Shown here piece after piece: positions 11,285 to 20,708 of a stretch of 64,000 nucleotides of DNA; positions within the stretch are counted from its first letter, which is position 1; each line of letters starts with the position of its first letter. The stretch comes from Melieria omissa (Eukaryota > Arthropoda > Insecta > Diptera > Ulidiidae), in the NCBI GenBank assembly GCA_963971225.1, contig OZ020267.1, forward strand, positions 33,971,989 to 34,035,988, given 5' to 3'. The notes under the pieces were generated by a model. That model saw only the letters and a program-made list of their open reading frames with translations, did no database searches and was not told where the DNA came from. The position numbers and the translations under genes are program-made.

Positions 11285-12068
11285 TTGATGAGACATCCAT
11301 TGATCGCCGACACTCATTGATCCCAGAATAGTTTTTGTCATTACTTATCAGTCATTCTTGTAAGAAAGCTCTCAGTTTACACTAAACAAATTTTAGTTTG
11401 AAAATTTTTATGCCCGAAAAGTTTGCTTGACTGATTAATGATGAACTCGTTAAACCAAAGCGTTTGCTCTGCTGTCATAGGTAGGAAGGTAGCGGTGACT
11501 AAAACTGCCTGAATCGCCCAAATAATGTTTTTGCGCCAATTTGTTCTTATTATGTTAACTTGTTCTGGGTGGTTAACTGTCTGCGCAAGAGACGGACTGA
11601 GGGTTTAAATCATTTTGCATCATTTGGGAACAAAATAATGTTTTGCAATCTGGTATCTGACAAGTCAGTTAAGGCGTAACTGCTCTCTAGGGGCATTGAC
11701 CACTGATTACTTCCCTCAATCTGGCAATATTTGGTCTGCTATGTAGCAGTAGATCGCTAGACCGCTGTCAGAAATACATATTTGCCGCATCAAAGATATT
11801 TCCATCGTTTTTAGGCTGAAACGCTATGAAAATTTGAACTTTGTTTAATGCAAAATGTTACAAAAACACACTTTTATGCGCAGTTTTACACATATTGCAG
11901 AAAAAACAAGCTCAATAGACCTTTTCAAGACCAAAGATTAAGTAAGTAGAGAAGAGAAGACTACACTTCCACTCGGAGACCAAAAGCTTCCATTATGAAT
12001 TCGTTCAACTAACCAAGAATTTCAATGTGGGGCAAATTAGTTGAGCTCTTGATGAAGGCAAGCAAATT
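11285..12068. other. gene-free stretch
   Basis: No gene recognised. The right part (about 11930-12068) may be 3' UTR of the non-LTR remnant that follows, but it carries no clear tail. Confidence 0.4.
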
Positions 12069-12350
12069 TTAATAATTTGCAAGTTTATTGTCGTAAGGTC
12101 CTAAGCGGAAAGAATGGTCAGAAAACATCCGGGAGACAAGGTTGGATTTGATCCCATTTATGAAAGCTGAAGACTCCAGCTCCGGGATTTTGACTTTCAC
12201 CGCCAAGTCCGTCAAGAATCTTGAACTCTTTTTCATCTCCACAGCTTCTGCAGATCTCACTAGACGAGAGCATAGACCCGTAGTGTCCGGTAATGACACT
12301 ACTAAAGTTTCCTAAGAAACAAGAAGAAGAAGTTTCACAAGATCGGCTCA
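12069..12350 (-). pseudogene. probable C-terminal remnant of a non-LTR ORF2
   Basis: On the minus strand one frame reads ITGHYGSMLSSSEICRSCGDE, the zinc-finger approach typical of RNase H-bearing non-LTR ORF2 C-termini. The rest appears in a second frame as KKSSRFLTDLAVKVKIPE and AFINGIKS before a stop, which resembles the usual tail after the finger. The His-Cys half of the finger is missing, so a deletion and a frameshift are inferred. It resembles, but is not identical to, the tail of the intact ORF at 53254-55833. Moderate confidence. Confidence 0.5.
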
Positions 12351-12599
12351 ACGACAGTACAAATCGCGTTTGGCTCATGCATATTAGACATGATTTAGTG
12401 CACGAATTGTCGATTTCAGTGATGAAGAATCTCTCATTTTATACGGCTGGGTGAAAAAGTACATGACCCAACAAATTTTGGGGCCAGAGTGGAGTTACAA
12501 GTTCACAAAAAAGCTAGGAAATTCGCCAAATTGCTCCACAGCTGCTCAGTAGTTGCTCTTAAAGGGTTAAAATCTATTACTGACCCCCACTACTTTTCC

Positions 12600-12835
12600 C
12601 TGCTGAACATTTCTTTCAAACATATTTACACCCTATCTCCAGCCCTTAATGGGGCTCCCCTACAAAATGATCGTTTTTATAAAATAGGCTCCAACTGCTC
12701 TCAGGTTGTCCCCAGATGTGTCAAATGTAAGACCGACACTTATTTATTTTCTCTTCCGGATGTTTCTTTCAAACATATCTACCCGCTATCTCCAAGTCTT
12801 AAGGGGGTTGCCATACAAAACTGGCCATTTTCTAT
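12600..12835 (+). repeat. two-copy direct repeat upstream of the 169-bp array
   Basis: TTTCAAACATATTTACACCC..TATCTCCA near 12612 recurs near 12766 with about 154 bp spacing. The 122-codon frame spanning 12489-12857 is built from this duplication (it repeats a SFKHIY..LSP motif) and is not regarded as a gene. Confidence 0.6.
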
Positions 12836-12837
12836 GG

Positions 12838-13505
12838 AATTGGCTACCCACTTGTAAATGTAGAAGTCAAGTAAGCGAGAAAACATCATATCTCAGAAAC
12901 TACTAAACCGATTTGAATGATTTGTTCAGCATTCGACAACATGATTGAGTACAAAAAATGCAAAATTCAGAAAGTTAAGAAATTTACCCCCAGAATTGAA
13001 ATGTGGAATTGGCTCCCTACTTGTAAATGTAGCAGTTAAGTAAGCGAGAAAACATCATATCTCAGAAACTACTAAACCCATTTGAATGATTTATTCAGCG
13101 ATTGGCAATATTCTTGAATACAAAAAATACAAAATTACTTAAGGTTTAGACATTTACCACCAGAATTGGAATATGGAATTGGCTCCCCATTTGTAAATGA
13201 AGTAGTTAGGTAAGCAGGAAAACATCGTATCTCAGAAACTACTAAACCGATTTGAATGATTTATTCAGCGTTCGACAACATTCTTGAGTACAAAAAATAC
13301 AAAATTCAGAAAGTTCAGAAATTTACCACCAGAATTGAAATGTGGAATTGAATACCCACTTGTAAATGTTGTAGTTAAGTGAGCAAGGAAACATCATATC
13401 TCGGAAAATACTAAACCGATTTGAATGATTTGTTCAGCGTTTGGCAAAATTCTTGAAAACAAAAAATACAAAATTACTTAAGATTCTGCAATTGACCACC
13501 AGAGG
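12838..13505 (+). repeat. 169-bp tandem array, about four units
   Basis: The word CTTGTAAATG starts at 12851, 13020, about 13190 and about 13359, spacing 169-170 bp. Each unit carries ATCTCAGAAACTACTAAACC, GATTTGAATGATTT and an ACAAAAAAT..CAAAATT segment. Unit divergence is modest. Noncoding minisatellite. Confidence 0.9.
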
Positions 13506-13552
13506 GCATCTCCCATACAATCGAAGTTGTGTGGTTGTCAACTTTTGGATTT

Positions 13553-13660
13553 CTACTAATGTCCGACCGAAGGTCGAAGCCGAAGCCGAATCAAAATCAA
13601 AAATCAAGAATCAAAATATTCCGCATAGCTAAAATATTAGGCCGAAGCTGAATACTAATA
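13553..13660 (+). repeat. degenerate end of the GTCCGACCGA hAT-like family
   Basis: TAATGTCCGACCGA followed by repeated GAAGCCGAA words is a diverged version of the TAGAGTCCGACCGAT end with GATGCCGAT words at 19248 and 63915. No matching right end was found nearby, so only one end is called. Confidence 0.45.
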
Positions 13661-14140
13661 AAAATCGTTTAAGGCAAAAAACTGATCAAATTTAGCTTCA
13701 ATTTTTTATTTCATTTCTTTGCTCCGTTTATTATTTATATTTATTATTATTTATATTCTGTCCCACACTAGTTTCTACGAAGCTATAATCAAAATGGATT
13801 GTTGAAACCTAACTAAACGCTCCATTTTACTAAATTAAATTACACCAAATTTTTGTGTACATCCAGTTTAAGGCTTCAGTTGCTCGCTTTCACTTTTCAA
13901 TTCGAAATTCTATTTCTATGCTCATATAAATATAGATATATTTTATTAGAGTGCATAGACCCAACTTCTGTTATTACTTCAATGTCATATTTAGCACGAA
14001 AACATGCAATAACAGCAAACTTAAGCGCGACTTATAAGTCATAAAAATCGCTTAAATTGCTCAATAAAAAGTTTCTTGAACCTGAGCCAAACTGGTTTAC
14101 GTGTACGCAAGCGAAATTAATTGTTGTTGTTTTTGTTTAC
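13661..14140. other. gene-free stretch
   Basis: AT-rich, no recognised feature apart from short TTTAT runs near 13727-13760. Confidence 0.4.
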
Positions 14141-14145
14141 TTAGC

Positions 14146-14182
14146 CTATAAAAGCCGTTAAACGGCTTTTCACCTCAATCAC
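14146..14182 (+). promoter_or_regulatory. possible core promoter with hairpin
   Basis: A consensus TATAAAAG (14146-14153) overlaps a perfect palindrome AAAAGCCGTTAAACGGCTTTT (14150-14170), and a TCAATC initiator-like word follows at about 14177. No open frame of a recognised gene follows. Transcription start is speculative. Confidence 0.25.
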
Positions 14183-14273
14183 CCAATTGAACAACGTTAC
14201 TGGTCACTTTGTGTTGCTTACTTGTTAAATTTTGTGTATTTTTTATTTATTTTTGTTTTTTACATTTTTTTAA

Positions 14274-14551
14274 CCCTCGGATGGACTTTGTCGTCTGGCC
14301 AGACGAAATAGTTCAAACAAATAAAAAACTCACAGATTCATCTCCCTTTTACAGTGTATTTGTGGGTAACTAAGTTAGTATATATGAACACAATTTGTAT
14401 ATATATATACTTACATATGTTGCCTACCATATTAACATAATTAACGTCATCTGTCATTGTGCTTTACCTTTGTCAGAAGCCTCGCCCAGTTTTCGTCTGG
14501 CCAGACGACAAAGTGCAAATGTGTAGTAACTATTTACTGCCCATCGGAGGG
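14274..14551 (+). mobile_element. 278-bp TTAA element with CGTCTGGCCAGACG ends
   Basis: Perfect TTAA at 14270-14273 and 14552-14555 flank ends CCCTCGGATGG and CCATCGGAGGG. Just inside each end lies the self-complementary 14-mer CGTCTGGCCAGACG (near 14291 and 14495), so the element has subterminal palindromes in addition to terminal inverted repeats. No coding capacity for a transposase. TTAA duplication and CCC start fit the piggyBac superfamily. Confidence 0.8.
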
Positions 14552-14555
14552 TTAA

Positions 14556-16253
14556 TGAGCTCTGCTATTTATGACACACTTAAAGTAGACGAAGCTTATA
14601 AGAATAGAAACAACAACAATGCGCGCTGCAGTAAATGCTGCCAATCTTATCAAATGCGTGAAAAAGATTTTCGTGTAAGTGAAATTTTTACTCCAATCGC
14701 GCATAAATATTCGTCGGTCATGCGCGTCAGCACATAAAAACAGTCATTTGCATGCTGGCCATAAAAATATTTAGCACATATGTCAGTCTGTGCCAACAGC
14801 TGCCAATCACGACGAATGTATCACTGGCTGCACAGTCGGCCACAGTCAGCTGCGCACTCAACACAACAACAACACGGAAAAGCAAACGGAAAACAACGAA
14901 AGAAAAACCAAAAGCCAGTCAAGCTTACCAGCCGTCGTCGCCGTGTGAGGTGATAAAAACACTGCTGAACTGCCAATAAATGTCAATGGAAAAGGCAATG
15001 GCGACGCACACACACACACACATCGACACTGGCGGCGGCAAGTGCACCAAAGAGGTGTCGAAAAGGGAAAAAAACACAGCCACAGGAAGAAGAACGAATC
15101 GCTTGCACAATCGGAAGAAAGTTTTCGCTGATTTATGACAACAACGTAGTTTCGAATTGGCAGCAACTATTTGCTGCAACAGCCTTCAGTTGCTGCCCCT
15201 TGCGATTTGTTGTTGCTGTTGTAAATTTAAGCAAAGCTTAAAAAGTGCAATTGTCGCAATGGCTTTTATTTTTTGTTCCTGTTGTTGTTGTTTTTCAGCA
15301 GCTATATTAAGCGAAATGCCCTTTTGAACAACAGCAGCAACAACAACAATCAATATATATCTACATACATACATATGTACCTACATATGTATGTATGCAT
15401 GTAGCTATGTGCACCAAAGTGAAAGAGCGCACTTTTGTTGATGTTATTGTTGTTGTTGCCTCGTTTCATTGTTTACCGGTTTTTTGGTATTTTTGCGCTT
15501 TTATTTCTTTTGTTGTTTACTTATTACTTGAATTTCACTCGTACGTCGCACAAAAAGGCAGCAAACGCAATTTTATTTGTGATTTATTTTTTGCCATATT
15601 TCATTCAAATATTTTAAAGATTTTTCTCGCTCAATCGAGTGAAAGTTTATCGCCACCTCACGGCTTAATGTGGCAGCTGCTCACATTCACCGCTTACACG
15701 AATTGCATTTGCGCTCTCAGCATAATTGGCCGCCGCATCGAAATGCCTCGAACCGCACGCTGCGCAATGCGCAATCAGCTGCGACCAACGCAATTCAGTT
15801 TTGCGATATCAATAATAAATCAACGCAGATCAACGGCGCGCTGTGCATTTTCCCCGCTCGAATGCGTTCAAGTGTCGCTCAAGTGTCAATTTGCGTTGCT
15901 GCCACATTAACGTCAGCAACTTGTTGTTTTATTTGTTTGTGGTTTTTGTTATTAATGTTTTTGCTGTTGTAGCTGCAATTGCATTGGCTCGACTGGGAAT
16001 TGCACAAGGCCGAGTCATTCATCAAGCAATTCCAACACAACGAAGCAATAAAAACTACATCACATTTTTTTTCTCTAAGCGCTGCGTGCAGCTTCAATGC
16101 AGCAGGAAATGCAAACATTTCATATTGAATAACATAACAAGGAGCAAAATTTTCCGCATAAAAAGTTTTTGATTACGTTTCTAGTGCTTTGATCAGTTAT
16201 TGCTTGGACCTTAGGTCTGTTTGCGTACAAATATTTTGTAAAAATTCATTCAA
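14556..16253. other. gene-free stretch, higher complexity
   Basis: Contains (CA)n at 15008-15022, (CAA)/(TTG) runs near 14865, 15205, 15285 and 15335, and ATGTATGT repeats at 15365-15400. A 171-codon ATG frame at 15395-15910 overlaps other frames, has no domain and is judged chance. Could hold cis-regulatory DNA; nothing specific is supportable. Confidence 0.45.
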
Positions 16254-17800
16254 ATTTATTTATTTATTTATTTAAGTCTAATGTACATTACACCAATAAA
16301 AGATTAGTATAAATTATTTAAAAGGGGTTTAAAATCTGCTTAAAAGAGAATTTAAAAGATGTAAAATCAGCAAATTTAACATTAAAATTGATCCCATCAA
16401 ACAACAGAGAACAGTCAATACCATCAGCAATTAAGTCAAAGACAAAGGTCATTGAGAGAATTTTCCTCCTGTCAATGAAGAACTTATAGAATTGTAAGAC
16501 GGAATCAGGTCAACGAATCTCAAAGACCAAAGCGCATATCTAATAAAGACTTTCTGGACTCGTTCAAGTCGTTTGATATGCACACAAAACTGCATATTCA
16601 AGTATAGAGCGAACATAAGCATTGAAAAACGTTTTTACGCTGTAAAGATCAGTAAAGTCTACACTGTTCCGCCGAACAAAAGCGAGCATTGAATATGTTT
16701 AAGTAATAGTAAAGTTAAAATTACTGGAAAGAGTGAACTTGGAATCAAAAACAACCGAGCTTAGGGTTGATGATCTGACTTAGATACTAAAAGGGAAAGT
16801 TATCGATACTATAGGAGGTTTGCAGAGGACAACGAGACTCAGAACCACTTAGAACCAGAACTTAGAAACGAGACTTGGGACCATTTATTGATGTTTAGAG
16901 TTGTCAAGGTCTGACTGAAGGTTTTGCTGGTCGGTAAGAGAAGTTATGGTAGAGTATATTTTTAAATCATCAGCATTAAGAAGAAACCTATAGGGTGAAA
17001 AACAACAATTAATGTCGTTAATTAATATTAAAGAATAGTGGTCCAAGAAGGGAGCACCTTGTGGACACCTGACGACGCTATGAAAGGCCGAGAGGAAACA
17101 TTGTCAATCATGAGAGCAAAGCTGCGATTACTAAAATGGAAGATAATCCAGTTTAACCCTTCATTTTTATACTCGGACACTGTATTTTAAAATGTTTTTC
17201 TATGAGAGCAACCACATCGTTGTGGCTGTAATAATTACTAAAACATAAAACATTTAACGCATAACGAAAATTTGAATATTTCTTCATTTATTTCAGCCAA
17301 AATTAAACAAAAAAAAGTATCTAAATTGAAAGAAAACGTCAAATTAAAAAGTTATCTAATGTTTTCTGCTTCTTCTTCCTTTACTATGTCAAGATATACC
17401 ATTAAAAAAACGTGTATACTTCTCTTCTTTAAACTTTAATATCCAGTTTATTATTTTCGTATTTTTCCTAAGACCTTAAACTATTCTAAGGACCAACAAA
17501 AAATTTATTCTTGAAACCACAGAGCGTTCAGACGTCCACAAAGTAGCAATGTGCCATATGGCAACAAAATAGCGAAAGTGTTAAGAAGACAGAATGGAAA
17601 CCAAGTTTAGCACACTTTAAAGTTATAATTCGATGGCTAACTTTATCGAAAGCTTTCGAAAAATCCGTGTAGACGCTATCCACTTGCAACTTGCAATCTG
17701 GAATGGAAAGCTGATAGATAATCCTCGTTAAAAATAGCCAAGTTTGTGACAAAGCCAAGCTGCTTATAGGCATATAATAGTTTTGAGACATAAATAAAGT
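16254..17800 (-). pseudogene. decayed non-LTR reverse transcriptase (jockey/CR1-like)
   Basis: On the minus strand the 5' part reads VYTDFSKAFDKVSHR (about 17630-17680), the RT motif with the first catalytic Asp; after an inserted element it continues through NRSFALMIDN and SSGVHKVLPS (the SGVPQG motif, decayed) to NADDLKIYS (about 16950-16980), a degenerate form of the YADD active site. Several stops and frame changes occur, for example just upstream of the DFSKAFDKV motif. The 3' end is a TTTA repeat (16255-16275 plus strand), an expected simple tail. RT-only, C-terminal part lost or unrecognisable. Confidence 0.8.
17157..17580 (+). mobile_element. TTAA element (CCCTTC..GAAAGTG) inside the RT remnant
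   Basis: Flanked by TTAA at 17153-17156 and 17581-17584. Homologous, in inverted orientation, to 23368-23904: both share GACGTCCACAAAGTA, CATATGGCAACAAA and a CATCGTTG.GGCTGTAAT block. The reverse transcriptase sequence on either side is collinear once this unit and one TTAA are disregarded, which fixes the boundaries independently. 424 bp, no coding capacity. Confidence 0.85.
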
Positions 17801-18008
17801 TTATTTTTTGTATACTTTCAAAGAGATTAGGCACAGCGGACATTTTTTTTATTTATTTATTTTTTATTTATTTCTTTTTTATTTTTTATTTTTTATTTAT
17901 ATTTATTTTTTTTTATTGGTTTGGCCGATTCGTGTAGAATATAAAGCCATTGTTTTTGTATTGTAAAAATTTTTACTCGAAGTCATTTGTGTACGCCAAA
18001 TCTCGGCA

Positions 18009-18764
18009 GCCGCCGTAGCTCAGCTGGCTAGTTCGTTGAGCCGCGAGTCAAGACTCCGCGAGTTCAATACTCCGTTGCGTTAAACACCGAAAAAAAGTAA
18101 AAAAAACAAAAATTTTTCTTTCGGCGGCTGTCCTCTCAGCAGGAAATGGCAAACCTCTGAGAGTAAAATTGCCTATGAAAATGCTCCCAACTCGCCGTTC
18201 GGAATCGGCATAAAACTGTAGGTCCCTTCCAACCTTGTAGAAACATTCGCAAGCACAACACGGTGGGTTGCGGGTAGCTAGGCCTTAAAGGCTTGATTAC
18301 ACGTAACGAGTAGAGTGAGAAGACAGCAACTCGGACGAGTACTCGTTTCGTCCAAACGGTAAGGCGAGTTCTTGATTGAGTCAGTGACGGTTGAAAGTGG
18401 CGAGAGAGCCACTAGAATCACATTTTGTTTGCTAGGCCGAGCGACCACTACTTTACCGTTATATTTTTCTCTTTTCGCAGCGATTCGCGCAATCGCTCGT
18501 GAAATGCGGTATGCGTCACACACCACTTTTCGCTCGGTTGAGTTTAATTGCGCGAGTTGCTTAGTTCATTTTATGCATTGTCAAACCGAACTGACTCGCC
18601 GCGTGTCGAAATACGTTTGAACCAATCATCGCTTTTGCTCGCTATCCCAATTCTTTCGGCCTAGTACCATTTTGATGTCTCATCACTTGACTCGTTACGT
18701 GTAATCAAGCCTTTAGTCTCGTAATCGGGCTATCGTGCCAGTCAAGAAGAAGAAGAAGAAGAAG
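18009..18764 (+). mobile_element. tRNA-derived SINE interrupted by a small transposon
   Basis: The head has a good pol III A box (TAGCTCAGCTGG, 18015-18026) and a B-box-like GAGTTCAATAC about 40 bases later, as in a tRNA gene, but the flanks do not fold into a complete acceptor stem. The body continues through GGAAATGGCAAACCTCTGAG and AAAACTGTAGGTCCCTTCC to GGTAGCTAGGCC, is interrupted at 18288-18713, and resumes with GTCTCGTAATCGGGC to an AAG-repeat tail (18743-18764). SINE identity is inferred from head, length without insert and tail. Confidence 0.75.
18288..18713 (+). mobile_element. 426-bp inverted-repeat transposon nested in the SINE
   Basis: Ends are about 27-bp inverted repeats: AAGGCTTGATTACACGTAAC at the left and its complement at the right. 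A TA dinucleotide flanks each side (18286-18287, 18714-18715), which would fit a Tc1/mariner-type duplication; other assignments are possible because the flank is short. No transposase; two overlapping antiparallel frames inside are not convincing. Noticeably higher GC than its neighbourhood. Confidence 0.7.
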
Positions 18765-19239
18765 TCTCTTACACTGAGAGCGTAAAGTGGCAGTTCATTT
18801 CCACGTGTCAAAATTTCATTACTCTAACTCTTTATTGGCTCGAAAGTTATTAAAAAGAAGGCGGAAGTTGCAATTCGAATACAAAACTTCGAATTTCTTT
18901 GTGTATGAGAATTATTAAATAATAAAAAGATACAAAATCAATGAAGCGAGAATAATGACATTCTGACACGTGATCAAGGAGATTTTGGGGTTTAACATAC
19001 TTACTTTTCAAGAAAATTCTATATAAATTTTCAAGGATATAAAGGATTAAAATTTTCAAAGGACCTTTTTCATATCCTTTTTTTACAAATTGATAAAAAA
19101 TCAGTTTTATTTAAATTCTTGAGCCGTTCTTCTTTCATCTGATATACCTGTCGCCATATTCTAACGAGGTTAAGAATTTTTTTATATTGTTATATTTTTT
19201 CGTCCCCTTCAAAATTTTGTTTAAGTCTTTAAAACGCAG
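18765..19239. other. gene-free stretch
   Basis: AT-rich sequence, no recognised feature. Confidence 0.4.
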
Positions 19240-19247
19240 TATTACTA

Positions 19248-20041
19248 TAGAGTCCGACCGATACCAAATTTTTTGGCCGATGCCGATGCCGATTAATCGG
19301 CATCGGCCAATTATCAGCCGATGCCGATTAATCGGTCAAAAGGCCGAAAATCGGCCGATGCCGATGCCGATTCCATAGAAAAAAAAACACGAATGAATTC
19401 AATCAAAAACACAGCTTATTTTATAAAACAACAAAAGGAACTATTACATATATAATACATTTCATCACATTTATCACAAATTAACAAACGAAAACGAGAA
19501 AATAAACAACTAAAAACTAAATAAAATTACAAGAAAATTCAGAATTCAAAATTAATATCTCATGAAAATTGCTCATTCTATTTGGCACAAGCAATTAACA
19601 AAAGACCCAATAGCCAATATAGCTGAACAAGGTGTTGATGTAGCAAAAATAGATTAAAAATATCTGAAAAATATTGTCCCCTTAAGTATTTGTCATAAAA
19701 TCCAAACAAATCTAAGGAGAAACCCCCTAATCAGGCAACACTGGTTTGTAACGTATAATAAAAATGTAATAAATATACAAAGCGAGATATGAAAAAGGAA
19801 GACAGTGCGATTCAGCTGCAAATAAAATCGTATTAAAAAATCGAAAATCGTAAAATCGACCAAAAAAACCGATGTGGCATCGGCCAAAAAAAGCCGATGT
19901 GGCATCGGCCAAAAAAGGCCGAAGCCGATGCCGATGCCGATTCTTTTTTTTTTTGGCCGATGCCGATACTAGCCGATGCCGATACCAATTTTATTGGCCG
20001 ATACTAGCCGATGCCGATGCCGATTAATCGGTCGGACTCTA
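19248..20041 (+). mobile_element. 794-bp hAT-like element with GATGCCGAT repeats
   Basis: Perfect 8-bp target duplication TATTACTA (19240-19247 and 20042-20049) and a 15-bp terminal inverted repeat TAGAGTCCGACCGAT. Both subterminal regions are clusters of the word GATGCCGAT and its complement ATCGGCATC in both orientations, interspersed with GGCCGA. The 8-bp duplication is characteristic of hAT transposons. The AT-rich core has no transposase frame, so it is non-autonomous. A second copy starts at 63915. Confidence 0.9.
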
Positions 20042-20049
20042 TATTACTA

Positions 20050-20612
20050 TATTTGGTCTCTAATTTTATGCACATATGGATTTTTCCCGGTGTAAAAAAT
20101 GCTGTCGCAAGGTGGTTCGATAAGAATGAGAATCACACCAAATAATTTGACTGTGTTGTATTACTTGATGTTTCCGATTTCCTTTTACACCCAACTTGTT
20201 AGTTGATTTACGAAAAATTTGCATGTTTATCAACATTAAATAAAATGCCATGAAATTGCATATTTTCCGACTTTGAGGTCCAATTACCGCGAAATTTTAA
20301 AACTTATAAAAAAAAATTACATTGGAAAAGAAGCCATGAGGTGTTGTAAATGCCACAAAGTTAAAATCATGTCAACTGGTTTATTGGTTTAGAAATTACA
20401 ATCGAAAACGTGATACAAATTCAAGGAAAATCCGAAAAAGTGACACGTCCATTAAAACGAAAACGAAAGCGAAAACGTAAACTAAGTTTTTAAAACGGTT
20501 TGCGAATTCGAAATCAGCGGTCCCTAGTTACTCTAGAACTGATGTCAAAACTAGAAAAGCCGAGAAAAAGTCGAAATTTGTTGCCCTGTGTAAATGGAGG
20601 TTGAGCGACAAA
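20050..20612. other. gene-free stretch
   Basis: No gene seen. A short GAAAACGAAAGCGAAAACG repeat lies at about 20458-20478. Confidence 0.4.
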
Positions 20613-20708
20613 GATGGACCAAGTTGAAGACGCCCTATCATCTCTTGGTGTGACCAACTGGGGAAAACTCACGCAAGGCAAGGTGTCTGGGGAGAACTTT
20701 TGTGTTTG
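20613..20708 (+). pseudogene. possible non-LTR ORF tail fragment
   Basis: One frame reads MDQVEDALSSLGVTNWGKLT and stops shortly after. The LGV.NW.. pattern resembles the extreme C-terminus of some non-LTR reverse transcriptases. The match is short; no RT motif remains upstream. Weak call. Confidence 0.3.

Noticed and set aside
12489..12857. 122-codon frame with an internal repeat
   Set aside because: The protein repeat simply mirrors the DNA duplication at 12600-12835 and the first unit of the 169-bp array.
12838..13505. CRISPR-like regular repeats
   Set aside because: Units are continuous 169-bp tandem copies without variable spacers, in an animal-type genome.
15395..15910. 171-codon ATG frame
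   Set aside because: No domain or conserved motif, starts inside an ATGTATGT microsatellite, and overlaps other open frames; consistent with chance.
18009..18080. Possible tRNA gene
   Set aside because: Good A box and B-box-like word, but no full acceptor stem and the sequence continues into a SINE body with an AAG tail.
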